In this document: positions 25,495 through 34,199 of the stretch, piece by piece | Numbering within the stretch: the first letter of the stretch is position 1 | Layout of the letters: each line of letters starts with the position of its first letter | Origin: Halalkalibacterium ligniniphilum | Lineage (GTDB): Bacteria > Bacillota > Bacilli > Bacillales > Bacillaceae_D | Assembly: GCF_000334155.1 (NCBI RefSeq) | Contig: NZ_ANNK01000065.1 | Coordinates: 1 to 37,765 of the forward strand | DNA: 37,765 nt | Direction of reading: 5' to 3' | Translations under genes and position numbers: made by a program | Notes under the pieces: generated by a model | The model's input: the letters and a program-made list of their open reading frames with translations, nothing else | Database searches by the model: none | What the model was told of the DNA's origin: nothing

Positions 25495-26574
25495 CTATGG
25501 AAGTTTCGATTGAATAAGCAGACGAAACGAATCGCTAAAACCTCCTGTAAGAAAGGAATGAATGGCGCGATTTCGTTTTGCACCTTTGCTAAAGGGATCG
25601 GCATTCAGTTGGCTTACGACCTTATTCAAAATGCCATTCACCAGGAGAAACTGTCGTTGGCTAAGCCACGGTTCCGATTGTAGCCCGAATGAACTGCCAA
25701 CCCTTTGCAAGGTGTCAAAGTGTATATGATGGGTTAAGTCCATATCACCAGGATGACATAGTGGGTTTGGAATGAGCTTGTGCTGATAATAGCCCCTTAA
25801 ACTGCCGTTGAAATGTTGCGGCTCCCAAAGCTCAGCATTCGTATACCCATAATCAAACGAATAGATAAAGCCGACAGAAAGCCATTCTGTTACCTCTTTG
25901 TACCAAGACTCTACACCAAGTGAAAGTTCAAGTCGTTGACCATTTTTTAAAGGTGGATAGTATGTATGAAGCCAATGGAGGAGTTGTTTATTTGTGCATG
26001 GCACAACGACTTCAACGAGCTTGTCCTCTTGAATAGCGACTTGAATTTCATATAGCTTGTTGTCGATTTGCTGCACAACATGAACAGGAAATGCATCGAA
26101 AAGCTCATTTGAAAGAATGATGCCTTCGTAGCTTGGGTAATGTTCTTTCAAATGGGAGAGTGACTGTGCAATTCTTACATTGGTTTTATTGGAAAAACGT
26201 TCAGCTAGGAGCTGCCGATGATAGGAACTCGTTTCAATGATCGAATAGCTAAGGGGGAAAAGCGTTTCATAACAAGATTCCCAATAGGTAAGAAAATGCT
26301 CGGCAAATTGGCCATCGCCAGCTCCCCATTCTAAAATTTGGGCAGGGAGCTTGTGCGCTTGTATGTGCGTAAAAACATGATCAGCGACAACTTCGGCAAA
26401 TACAGCATGAACATAAGGGGAGGTATAGAAATCTCCCTGTTTCCCTAGTTTTTTTCGTGGCTTCATATAGTAGCCGTGCTGTGGTTCATATAAACAAAGT
26501 GCGATAAACTTTGCATAGGAAAGCTGGTTGTTCGGTGCGGAGTGAAAATAAGCTTTCAGCCAGGCAGGAACCAT
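25495..26574 (-). CDS. SAM-dependent methyltransferase, MidA/NDUFAF7-like
   Basis: The 359-residue protein has the SAM-binding motif GAGDGQF (84-90) preceded by ILEW, followed by SNELFDAFPVHVV and an acidic pocket, as in the MidA/NDUFAF7 family (COG1565). The mitochondrial member methylates an arginine of a complex I subunit; the bacterial substrate is not known from the sequence. The ATG at 26574 has AAAGGA 8 bases upstream, while the ATG at 26583 would abut that site. It lies between yqgY and yqgX. Confidence 0.85.
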   Translation of the reverse strand: MVPAWLKAYFHSAPNNQLSYAKFIALCLYEPQHGYYMKPRKKLGKQGDFYTSPYVHAVFAEVVADHVFTHIQAHKLPAQILEWGAGDGQFAEHFLTYWESCYETLFPLSYSIIETSSYHRQLLAERFSNKTNVRIAQSLSHLKEHYPSYEGIILSNELFDAFPVHVVQQIDNKLYEIQVAIQEDKLVEVVVPCTNKQLLHWLHTYYPPLKNGQRLELSLGVESWYKEVTEWLSVGFIYSFDYGYTNAELWEPQHFNGSLRGYYQHKLIPNPLCHPGDMDLTHHIHFDTLQRVGSSFGLQSEPWLSQRQFLLVNGILNKVVSQLNADPFSKGAKRNRAIHSFLTGGFSDSFRLLIQSKLP

Positions 26575-26656
26575 GAATGACATCCTTTCTACTTAAGTCG
26601 TGTTCCTACAGCTTCGAGATGAAGACGCAAGCTTCCTGTTTTCGTAAGAAAGAAGA

Positions 26657-26685
26657 AAAGGAGCCTGCAGCTAGCAGGTCTCCTT
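26657..26685 (-). terminator. yqgX terminator
   Basis: Arms 26657-26668 and 26674-26685 pair with one mismatch. Read leftward, T-rich sequence follows. The stem ends 4 bases after the yqgX stop. Confidence 0.7.
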
Positions 26686-26689
26686 AAGA

Positions 26690-27325
26690 TTAGAAGCCTG
26701 ATAAAAAGGGGTTGCTATCCATCTCTTGTCCAATGGTCGTCGTTGGACCGTGGCCGCAAGCAACAATGGTTTCTTCAGGCAATTCAAGAAGCTTGTCATG
26801 AATGCTTTGTAAAAGCTGTTGATGGTCGCCACCTGGGAGATCGGTCCGTCCTATGCTGCTTGCGAACAAGGCATCACCAGAAAAAACGATCCCTTCTTTT
26901 TCATAATAAAATGAAACACTACCTGGTGAATGTCCTGGTGTTTCAAGCACAGAGAATGTGAATGAACCAATCTGCAGGGAGTCCTCTTCTGTTATGATGT
27001 GATCAGCTGGTTTGACAACGATTTCTCCGTCAGAAAGAAAAAAAGCTGAACGGTTTTTTGAACCATCTGTAAGCCAATCTGCTTCCTCTTTGTGGAGGTA
27101 AACCGGAATGTTAAATTCATGACGGACATCATCTACAGCACCAATATGATCAAAATGGGCATGGGTTAAAAGAATGGCGAGTGGGGTGATGCTTTGGCTT
27201 TTTAACCATTCAATAAATTCTGTTCCATTGCCACCAGGATCAAAAATAACCGCTTCCTTTTGCTCATTCATCAACACGTAGGCATTTGTTTGAAGTGGAC
27301 CTAAAGGGATCTGTTTCCAAGGCAT
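26690..27325 (-). CDS. yqgX: MBL-fold hydrolase YqgX
   Basis: The 211-residue protein is a glyoxalase-II-like metallo-beta-lactamase with HAHFDH at 55-60, GHSPG, SGDALFASSIGRTD and CGHGP as metal ligands. It likely hydrolyses a thioester such as a glutathione or bacillithiol adduct, but that is inference. The ATG at 27325 is preceded by GGAGGAG. It sits next to the unknown 169-residue gene and is divergent from it. Confidence 0.92.
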   Translation of the reverse strand: MPWKQIPLGPLQTNAYVLMNEQKEAVIFDPGGNGTEFIEWLKSQSITPLAILLTHAHFDHIGAVDDVRHEFNIPVYLHKEEADWLTDGSKNRSAFFLSDGEIVVKPADHIITEEDSLQIGSFTFSVLETPGHSPGSVSFYYEKEGIVFSGDALFASSIGRTDLPGGDHQQLLQSIHDKLLELPEETIVACGHGPTTTIGQEMDSNPFLSGF

Positions 27326-27359
27326 TGTATCTCCTCCATTTATCTTCGTCTATTCCTAT

Positions 27360-27388
27360 ATATTACACGGTCACGTATAATCTTTCAA
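27360..27388 (-). promoter_or_regulatory. yqgX promoter
   Basis: TTGAAA (27388-27383) and TAATAT (27365-27360) on the minus strand are 17 bases apart, about 30 bases before the yqgX start. Confidence 0.5.
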
Positions 27389-27402
27389 AAAGGATGTTGT
27401 CG

Positions 27403-27912
27403 ATGAAACGTTGTTACGGAATTGAACTAAAAACATGTGAAAGGCATGGCCTAGAAATAACTGAACGTCTTACGTCATATCAGCCTTCTGTTACCATATT
27501 AGATGTGGTGAATGGGATGGTAGTTGTTGAAGCTGTCGACGAAGTAGAAGCAGTGAAAAAATGGGCTGCTTCCTCGATTATCGAGGTCCATCCCCTTGTA
27601 CAGATCTCATCCTGGGATCCGCGCTTTGAGGATATTCAAGATTATGGCTTTTTTTCTTCAAAGCATGAGGCTATTTATTTGTTTTTAGAACTTGTCACCG
27701 GTTTAACAATTGAAGGCGGAGAGGACGTGCAGCAGGAAATGTTTCAGCTTCAGCTCGAGGAAAATCTAATTGCGATTGACCAATCACCTGAGAATGCGAA
27801 AGGAATTTTTTTCGTTGAACGAGACAAGGCAGAGCTTGTGGCAGGTTATGCAAGGGCTTATAAGATGGACATTCAATTTGACAAGAATCTTTCTTTGCAT
27901 CTCGACAAATGA
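27403..27912 (+). CDS. Hypothetical protein, 169 residues, unrecognised
   Basis: The protein starts at the ATG at 27403, with AAAAGGA 9 bases upstream; a longer frame has no ribosome site. It is acidic, without membrane segments or signal peptide. Readable features are an early MKRCYGIELKTC segment, SILEV-like beta strands (SVTILDVVNGMVVVEAVDEVEAV), and a regular helix-strand pattern at the end. I see no motif. It is between yqgX and yqgW; I know of no B. subtilis gene there. The ribosome site and coding quality support a real gene. Confidence 0.65.
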   Translation: MKRCYGIELKTCERHGLEITERLTSYQPSVTILDVVNGMVVVEAVDEVEAVKKWAASSIIEVHPLVQISSWDPRFEDIQDYGFFSSKHEAIYLFLELVTGLTIEGGEDVQQEMFQLQLEENLIAIDQSPENAKGIFFVERDKAELVAGYARAYKMDIQFDKNLSLHLDK

Positions 27913-27958
27913 ACAAACAACGAGTAAAATGAGAAGAAAATGCCCAAACTAAAAACAT

Positions 27959-28009
27959 GAGGTTCGTTTTGTTACAGCTTCGACAAATTTGACAGTGAAA
28001 ACGTACCTC
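27959..28009. repeat. 12-base inverted repeat upstream of yqgW
   Basis: GAGGTTCGTTTT (27959-27970) and AAAACGTACCTC (27998-28009) are complementary at 11 of 12 positions. The arms flank TTGACA at 27989-27994, and TATAAT lies 10 bases after the second arm (28019-28024), though these boxes are 24 bases apart. It may be an operator or a terminator of the preceding gene. Confidence 0.35.
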
Positions 28010-28082
28010 AAAGCCATTTATAATGAAAGTACGAAATCATTATGCATTATGGGTAGTACATACATAAGGAGGGGGAGTCAGC

Positions 28083-28265
28083 ATGTTTTTATCGATTACA
28101 CTTTTATTGGTTGCAGCACTTAGTGGACTAGCTGTTGTTCGTGAATTACGTAAGAAAAACTTCTTTGCTGTTGGTTTTGCTGCAATATCATTTCTTGTAT
28201 TTGGTTGGTTCTCAGTAATGACCATCATCTCCATCATTACAACGGGGCAAGGCGCTCCAGTATAA
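28083..28265 (+). CDS. yqgW: DUF2759 membrane protein YqgW
   Basis: The 60-residue protein has two membrane helices (about 2-19 and 28-53), with the signature FGWFSVMTII. It belongs to DUF2759 (YqgW type); the function is unknown. Start ATG 28083 with GGAGGGGGA 6 bases upstream. Confidence 0.85.
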   Translation: MFLSITLLLVAALSGLAVVRELRKKNFFAVGFAAISFLVFGWFSVMTIISIITTGQGAPV

Positions 28266-28268
28266 AAG

Positions 28269-28300
28269 AAAGGACTGTCATCAATGGGCAGTCCTTTTTT
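28269..28300 (+). terminator. yqgW terminator
   Basis: AAAGGACTG (28269-28277) pairs with CAGTCCTTT (28289-28297), followed by more T. Confidence 0.85.
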
Positions 28301-28402
28301 GTACGTTAAGAAATTATAATTTTTATTAACATCGGAGTTTATCGACGCAGTTAAAAATTTGAAGGCCAAAGCATAACTGCAACTAAGGCTTTCCCTAAGA
28401 AC

Positions 28403-28577
28403 GGGGCTGGGACAAAAGAGTTTTTATTAATGAGAAATCTGAACGTCATGATCGTTGCTGCATAGCCTTCGCTTCGGAAATATCCTTCGCTTTCCGCAGA
28501 GTCTACGTCTATTTCCTTCGCTAAGGCTGTGCATTGTTCGCATTTTCAATCATACACGTTCGTTATGTCCCAGCCTC
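28403..28577. repeat. Palindromic MITE-like intergenic element
   Basis: The termini GGGGCTGGGACA (28403-28414) and TGTCCCAGCCTC (28566-28577) are complementary, with nested partial pairings inside (for example GAACGT and ACGTTC). The interior includes repeated CCTTCGCTTTCC-like units, as in repeats I know from Bacillaceae intergenic regions. It fills most of the 356-base gap between yqgW and yqhG and holds no gene. Confidence 0.6.
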
Positions 28578-28621
28578 TTTGTTTATGCTAGCATAAAATC
28601 GAGCGTGCTTTCCTCGTTTTC

Positions 28622-29425
28622 TCATTGATTTGAAAACACCTGCTGCTGCAAATAAAAAATCCCCCCATTTATGATCTCAACTTCAATCCGTGGCTCGTAT
28701 TGCTCTTGTAAGGCTGTTTTTTCCAACTCATAGCTTTCAGGTTTATCTTCCACATGTTCGTAAAAACGTTCAAGTAAGTGCAGATCCTCTTCCCAGCGCT
28801 TAATCGCATCTTCTGCCCACTTAGGGTCTTCACTCTCAGCATAGGCTTGAATCATTTTCTCTAAGCGAATGATTCCACTTTGCGTTTTAATCAAAGGGGA
28901 TAAGCTAAAGCAATAGTCTGGGATTTTTTGTGAAAAATTGATTGCTTGAAGACGATTGAAAAATTGTTGAACAATCTGACCGTGAATCAGGTTTAAACCT
29001 AAAGAAAGGAGGACCTCTTTTTTTCGATCACATTGAAATGAAATTTTCGCATTTAGACAAAGCCATGGATGAAGAGGGATCGACTGATTTCCATTTGCTT
29101 GAACGTTTTCGTATAAGTGAATATATCCTCCAAGCTCTCTCGTTGACTGAAAGATTTGATGAAGGCGAGGAGCGCCAAAATGAATCGGCTCTCCTTTTAG
29201 ATCAGCAGGTGCAGTCGCTTGGTTTGTAATTAAGGTTAATTTTAGCGGTTGGGGAATACCTCCAGTCTTCTCAAGATAATGCCAGTAAAATGGACGGTTC
29301 ATTAACAGCTTATCCATCTCAATCGAAAGCTGAATTTCTAAATGACTTCCTGACTCTCTCACCACTGCACTATCATTGGCGATGAAATACCGACGCAAAT
29401 AATTATGAAGTTGATGCTGCTGCAT
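28622..29425 (-). CDS. yqhG: YqhG family protein, unknown function
   Basis: The 267-residue protein matches the YqhG family, conserved next to the SNF2 ATPase YqhH in Bacilli. It begins MQQHQLHNYLRRYF and is a mixed alpha/beta protein with a long acidic helical region (about residues 190-240) that could form a coiled coil. No catalytic motif is visible. The ATG at 29425 has GAGGAG 9 bases upstream, and lies within the end of yqhH (23-base overlap), so translation is probably coupled. Confidence 0.82.
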   Translation of the reverse strand: MQQHQLHNYLRRYFIANDSAVVRESGSHLEIQLSIEMDKLLMNRPFYWHYLEKTGGIPQPLKLTLITNQATAPADLKGEPIHFGAPRLHQIFQSTRELGGYIHLYENVQANGNQSIPLHPWLCLNAKISFQCDRKKEVLLSLGLNLIHGQIVQQFFNRLQAINFSQKIPDYCFSLSPLIKTQSGIIRLEKMIQAYAESEDPKWAEDAIKRWEEDLHLLERFYEHVEDKPESYELEKTALQEQYEPRIEVEIINGGIFYLQQQVFSNQ

Positions 29426-31082
29426 GGTCTGTCTCCTCTTTCTTTGCTGTCTCATTCATGATGGCCGATAAGTGGTCTAGCTTTATACGAATTTCGCCTT
29501 CAGAATCAGAGTGGAGCATAATGTCATTGACATGTTCTTCAATGGACGAAAGCTCCATTCGCGTTAAAATCTCATCCAATTCCCCGATCACGGATTCGAA
29601 CAAATTAATTTTTTCATAAAGAAGCTGCAAAATATGTTGTTCCACTGTATTGTTTACAGCAAAATTGTAGATGTGGACATCCTCTTTTTGTCCTAAGCGA
29701 TGAATTCTCCCAATCCTCTGTTCAATTCGCATTGGATTCCAAGGGAGATCGTAGTTAATAATATGACTACAAAATTGAAGGTTGATCCCTTCTCCACCAG
29801 CTTCCGTTGCAATGAGAACCTGTGCGTGATTCTGAAACAGCTGCCGCATCCAATCCTTTTTGCCACGTTTGAAGCCACCGCGAAATGGTACGGAGGATAT
29901 GCCATGCTGTTTTAAGTACCACTGTAAGTAAAGCTGAGTGGCACGGTATTCTGTGAAAATAATGACTTTGTCTCCAATTGCTTGAATCAATTCGAGAGCC
30001 TTTTCTGCCTTCGCATGGCCTTCAATCTCTCCAATCTGCATCAAAAGTTCGTGTAAAATTGGTGATGGATTTCCGTCTTGGGTGGCTTTATCGAGCATGT
30101 TTTTAAGCGTCATAAAGGCTGCTTCTCGACTGCTACAAATTTCCCGCTGCAAGGTTAACAGCGAAAAGTGATTCGTTATAATGTCAGGGTTCTTTTTTAA
30201 AGCAGAAATTTTCTCATAAAATCGCCGTTCTCCCTCGCTAAAGGTAATGGGAATCGTCTTCACGATTCGCTTTGTCCACTCTATTCCTGTCTCGTCTCGG
30301 CGGTTTCGCACCATCACTTTGTTGACAAGCTCCTTTAGCTTTTCTTCATTTTTTGGTGTTCGTTTATTTGAACGATATTCCTTATCAAAGCTTGTTAAAT
30401 CACCAAGGTGTCCAGGTTTTAAGAGAGAAACGAGATTAAAAATTTCTTCAAGCTTGTTTTGGACTGGAGTTGCGGTGAGAAGCAAACAAAACTTTTTTTT
30501 CAGGAGTTTAATGAACTCATAGTTTTTCGTTTTTGGGTTCTTGAGCTTATGGGCTTCATCAATAATGACTAGATCATAGGATTGATTTAAAACGATTTCT
30601 CGATGAGGCTGTCGCTTTGCTGTATCGATGGATGCGACAACCACATCGTATTGCTCCCATACGTAGGCTTTTTTTTGGGCAACAGCAGGGATGTAAAACT
30701 TTGATACAAGCTCATAGCTCCATTGAGAAACTAATGAGGCTGGAACGAGAATCAGGACTTTTTTTGCAAGCCCACGAATCATATATTCCTTTAAAATTAA
30801 CCCTGCTTCAATCGTTTTTCCGAGACCGACCTCATCTGCTAATATTGCTTTTCCATTCATTTTTTCAATGACCGTTTTAGCGACCTCGATTTGATGGGGG
30901 AAGGGCTGAAGCTGTGGGAGATGCTTCGGTGCTTGTAATCCATGAAAATCAGGGATCGCTTGATACTGCTCAGCTTCATAGGCAAGTTGAATAAGCTCCC
31001 AGTTCGACCAAGGTCCCCCGTCATCGAGTTTTTTTAAAAAGTTATTTTTCCATTCAGACGCAAAGTTAATCGTGATGTTCAT
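29403..31082 (-). CDS. yqhH: SNF2-family DEAD/DEAH-box ATPase YqhH
   Basis: The 559-residue protein is a RapA/HepA-like SNF2 ATPase. Walker A is DEVGLGKT (83-90), Walker B DEAH (175-178), motif III LLTATPVQN, and the second lobe contains IFTEYRATQ, EAGGEGINLQF and RIGRIHRLGQ. No C-terminal zinc or RNA-polymerase-binding domain of RapA is present; it is a compact core, so the target is unknown. The start is the ATG at 31082 with AAAGGA close (3 bases). It is upstream of and overlaps yqhG, and is divergent from the gcv riboswitch. Confidence 0.9.
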   Translation of the reverse strand: MNITINFASEWKNNFLKKLDDGGPWSNWELIQLAYEAEQYQAIPDFHGLQAPKHLPQLQPFPHQIEVAKTVIEKMNGKAILADEVGLGKTIEAGLILKEYMIRGLAKKVLILVPASLVSQWSYELVSKFYIPAVAQKKAYVWEQYDVVVASIDTAKRQPHREIVLNQSYDLVIIDEAHKLKNPKTKNYEFIKLLKKKFCLLLTATPVQNKLEEIFNLVSLLKPGHLGDLTSFDKEYRSNKRTPKNEEKLKELVNKVMVRNRRDETGIEWTKRIVKTIPITFSEGERRFYEKISALKKNPDIITNHFSLLTLQREICSSREAAFMTLKNMLDKATQDGNPSPILHELLMQIGEIEGHAKAEKALELIQAIGDKVIIFTEYRATQLYLQWYLKQHGISSVPFRGGFKRGKKDWMRQLFQNHAQVLIATEAGGEGINLQFCSHIINYDLPWNPMRIEQRIGRIHRLGQKEDVHIYNFAVNNTVEQHILQLLYEKINLFESVIGELDEILTRMELSSIEEHVNDIMLHSDSEGEIRIKLDHLSAIMNETAKKEETDHAAASTS

Positions 31083-31286
31083 GTTCCTTTCATCCTTTCA
31101 TAAAAGAAAGTGTTGCGTGAACGTTGGCATCTTGGTAGGATATTATTATATTCGTGGCACGTTTTTACATTTTAACCGTTTTATTAATTGGGAGAAATGA
31201 GGCCATTCATTTAGTAGTATAGGCAAAATTGCTCAAAATCATGACATTGTGATCTAGACATAAACCACATAATGGCGGATGAAAAC

Positions 31287-31466
31287 AAGGGGAGAGACTG
31301 CGTGAGTCGTGCGCAGCGCCGAAGGAGCAAGCAAGGTTGCGAATCTCTCAGGCAAAAAGACTCTTGTTCGACGCAACTCTGGAGAGTGTCTGCATAAAGC
31401 GGACCACCCACGAAGACATTTCTCTCTTTTAAATGAGAAAGAAACTTTCTGGTATAAGGACAGAGA
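31287..31466 (+). promoter_or_regulatory. Glycine riboswitch (tandem aptamers) upstream of gcvT
   Basis: The first aptamer (about 31287-31357) carries the conserved GGGGAGAG, GCGCCGAAGGAGCAAG and CTCTCAGGCAAAA elements. A linker with CTCTTGTTCGACGCAACTCTGG joins a second aptamer (31374-31466) that ends in AAGGACAGAG. The second core differs from the standard one: it reads CCACCCACGAAGACA where B. subtilis has CCACCAAAGGGGACG, and CTGG where CAGG is expected. It should sense glycine and control the transcript of gcvT-gcvPA-gcvPB. A weak promoter (TTGTGA, 15 bases, CATAAT) lies at 31247-31273. Confidence 0.93.
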
Positions 31467-31500
31467 TTTACACAGCGAGTGTAGATCTCTGTCTTTTTTT
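31459..31500 (+). terminator. Riboswitch-controlled terminator
   Basis: Bases 31459-31473 pair with 31479-31493 in a 15-base-pair stem with one G-U, followed by seven T. The 5' arm overlaps the end of the second aptamer, so glycine binding should prevent termination. Confidence 0.85.
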
Positions 31501-31728
31501 GTGGAAAAGGGGAGGGAGCTGAAGCCTTTCCACTCACACCGCCTTCATTGAAAGGTTGCTCAGCGTGACATGACGGACTTGTTTCCATCCAAGTGGGAAG
31601 AGTGAGCCACTCATGAAGGTTTTTGTGGTTAAAAATGAATGGATTAAGATTAGAAAGGGCTGCAACGGCATTCTTCATTTAAAAAATTGTGAAGAATGAA
31701 AATAATGAATGAAGGGGAGTGAAGGCAG

Positions 31729-32835
31729 ATGAGCGAGTTGAAAAAAACACCACTTTATGAGGTGTACCAACAATATGGTGGGAAGACGATTGACTTCGGA
31801 GGCTGGGCATTGCCTGTACAGTTTTCTAGCATTAAGGAAGAACATGAGGCCGTTCGCACGAAAGCTGGGCTATTTGATGTGTCTCATATGGGTGAAGTCG
31901 AGGTAAAAGGTCCAAATGCTTTATTGTATTTGCAAAAGCTTGTTACAAATGATGTAGGGAAGATAATTGATGGTCAGGCACAGTATACGGCCATGTGTGA
32001 TGAAAATGGTGGAACTGTCGATGACCTGCTCATTTATCGGCGTACTTCGGATCATTTTTTGCTCGTCATTAATGCTGCAAATATTGAAAAAGATGTTCAG
32101 TGGATGAACGCTCATGCGATTGATGATGTAGAGATTACGAATGTTTCAGATCAAATTGCTCAGTTAGCTCTGCAAGGACCGAAAGCAGAAATCGTTTTGC
32201 AAACACTTACGGATGCAGATTTGAGTACGATTCAATTTTTCCATTTTGTAGATGAAGTTGACGTGGCAGGTGTCAAAACCCTTGTCTCACGGACAGGCTA
32301 TACAGGAGAAGATGGCTTCGAGCTTTATTGCCAGCGTGAAGATGCAAAGCGACTTTGGCAAAAAATTCTTGAAGCTGGAAAAGAAGCAGGCGTTATGCCC
32401 TGCGGATTAGGAGCACGAGATACACTTCGATTTGAAGCTAAGCTCCCTCTTTACGGACAGGAATTATCAAGAGATATTTCGCCGCTTGAAGCAGGTATTG
32501 GTTTTGCGGTCAAGCTGAACAAAGAGGTGGATTTTGTCGGACGTGAGGCCTTAAAAAAGCAGAAGGAAGCTGGGCTTAAGCGAAGGCTTGTTGGTCTTGA
32601 AATGATCGAAAAAGGCATCCCACGAACAGGTTATGAGGTGTACAGCGGTGATAAGAGAATAGGTTTTGTGACAACAGGAACGCAATCTCCAACGTTGAAG
32701 AAAAATGTCGGTCTTGCGATTCTAGACATTGAGTTTACAAAGCTTGAGACGGAAGTGGACGTACAAATTCGTAAAAAGCGATTAAAAGCAAAAGTTGTTA
32801 CCATACCATTTTACAAACGACAAAAAACAAATTAA
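31729..32835 (+). CDS. gcvT: Aminomethyltransferase GcvT (T protein)
   Basis: The 368-residue glycine cleavage T protein transfers the methylene group from the aminomethyl-lipoyl arm of GcvH to tetrahydrofolate, releasing ammonia. It has the usual [17 protein letters not shown] (with folate-binding region), [20 protein letters not shown] and [10 protein letters not shown] stretches. The ATG at 31729 has GGGGAG upstream at 11 bases. A 228-base leader separates it from the terminator and contains an 8-base-pair hairpin (31669-31676 with 31691-31698) just before the ribosome site. GcvH is not in this window. Confidence 0.97.
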   Translation: MSELKKTPLYEVYQQYGGKTIDFGGWALPVQFSSIKEEHEAVRTKAGLFDVSHMGEVEVKGPNALLYLQKLVTNDVGKIIDGQAQYTAMCDENGGTVDDLLIYRRTSDHFLLVINAANIEKDVQWMNAHAIDDVEITNVSDQIAQLALQGPKAEIVLQTLTDADLSTIQFFHFVDEVDVAGVKTLVSRTGYTGEDGFELYCQREDAKRLWQKILEAGKEAGVMPCGLGARDTLRFEAKLPLYGQELSRDISPLEAGIGFAVKLNKEVDFVGREALKKQKEAGLKRRLVGLEMIEKGIPRTGYEVYSGDKRIGFVTTGTQSPTLKKNVGLAILDIEFTKLETEVDVQIRKKRLKAKVVTIPFYKRQKTN

Positions 32836-32849
32836 ATGGGGAGGTAAGC

Positions 32850-34199
32850 GTGGAGATGAATCATCGATATTTGCCGATGACCGAAGCAGACAAGCGTGAA
32901 ATGCTTGCTGCGATTGGTGTCGATTCAATCGAAGCATTATTTTCAGATATTCCAAAAGAGATTCGTTTTAAAGGGAGCTTACAAATGAAAGAGGCATTAA
33001 AGGAGCCTCAGCTCATTGATTATTTTCAATCGATTGCAGCGAAAAATATCAACCTTAAACAAAAGCCTTCCTTTTTAGGGGCGGGTGTGTATGAGCATTA
33101 CATCCCATCGATTGTTGACCATGTAATCTCTCGCTCAGAATTTTATACAGCGTACACACCATACCAACCGGAAATTTCCCAGGGCGAATTGCAGGCAATC
33201 TTTGAATTTCAAACAATGATCGCGGAATTAACAGGAATGGATTTGGCAAACTCGTCCATGTATGATGGTCCGACAGCTCTGGCAGAAGCAGCGATGATGA
33301 GCGCAGGGCATACAAAAAAGACAAAGATTCTTGTCTCTAAGGCTGTCCATCCAGAAGCCCGAGATGTCTTAAGAACAAATGCAAAAGGCCAGCGACTTGA
33401 TGTCGTGGAAATTGAGACAGCAAATGGTGTCACAGATGTTGAACAGCTTCGTGCAGCTTATGATGATGATACAGCATGTGTCGTTGTTCAATACCCGAAT
33501 TTTTTTGGCCATTTAGAGCCGTTAGCTGAAATTGAGCAGGTGGCTCATTCGGGAAAAGCAATGTTTGTTGTCTCAAGCAACCCACTTTCCCTTGGCTTAC
33601 TCAAGCCACCAGGTGAGTTTGGGGCAGACATCGTGGTTGGTGATGCCCAGCCGTTCGGAATCCCGACACAATTTGGGGGACCTCATTGTGGCTATTTTGC
33701 GACAACAAAAAAACTGATGCGCAAGGTTCCAGGTCGACTTGTGGGACAGACAACGGATGAAAAAGGTCAGCGTGGCTATGTCTTGACACTTCAGGCGAGA
33801 GAGCAGCACATTCGTCGGGAAAAAGCGACGTCCAACATTTGCTCGAACCAAGCGCTTAATGCCCTTGCAGCATCAGTAGCAATGACAGCGATCGGGAAAA
33901 AGGGTGTGAAGGAAATGGCCTTGCAAAACTTGCAAAAGGCAGCTTATGCGAAAAAGCAGCTACAGGCAAATGGGGTAACGATTGCATATGAGCAGCCTTC
34001 CTTTAATGAATTTGTTGTAAAGCTTGCAAAGCCGATTAAAGAAGTCAACGAGTCTTTACTTAAGCGTGGATTTATTGGCGGGTATGATCTCGGTATCACC
34101 GATCAAAAGCTTAAAAACCACATGCTCATCTGTGTAACAGAAGTGCGAGCAAAAGAGGAAATTGATCAATTTGCAAAAGAATTGGGGGTGTTCATATGA
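32850..34199 (+). CDS. gcvPA: Glycine dehydrogenase (decarboxylating) subunit 1 GcvPA
   Basis: The 449-residue alpha subunit of the split P protein. It lacks the PLP lysine but contributes to the active-site shape ([40 protein letters not shown]). It works with GcvPB to decarboxylate glycine. GGGGAGG lies 5 bases before the GTG at 32850; the in-frame ATG at 32856 gives the more usual MNHRYLP start. It follows gcvT by 14 bases and overlaps gcvPB by four. Confidence 0.96.
   Translation: MEMNHRYLPMTEADKREMLAAIGVDSIEALFSDIPKEIRFKGSLQMKEALKEPQLIDYFQSIAAKNINLKQKPSFLGAGVYEHYIPSIVDHVISRSEFYTAYTPYQPEISQGELQAIFEFQTMIAELTGMDLANSSMYDGPTALAEAAMMSAGHTKKTKILVSKAVHPEARDVLRTNAKGQRLDVVEIETANGVTDVEQLRAAYDDDTACVVVQYPNFFGHLEPLAEIEQVAHSGKAMFVVSSNPLSLGLLKPPGEFGADIVVGDAQPFGIPTQFGGPHCGYFATTKKLMRKVPGRLVGQTTDEKGQRGYVLTLQAREQHIRREKATSNICSNQALNALAASVAMTAIGKKGVKEMALQNLQKAAYAKKQLQANGVTIAYEQPSFNEFVVKLAKPIKEVNESLLKRGFIGGYDLGITDQKLKNHMLICVTEVRAKEEIDQFAKELGVFI

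Noticed and set aside
27376-27381. TATAAT just before the 169-residue gene on the plus strand
   Set aside because: Transcription would start at or after the ribosome site at 27387, and no -35 box is spaced correctly; the same region serves yqgX on the minus strand.
31211-31678. Minus-strand open frame of 155 codons opposite the glycine riboswitch
   Set aside because: It covers the conserved aptamers and terminator and the protein looks random.
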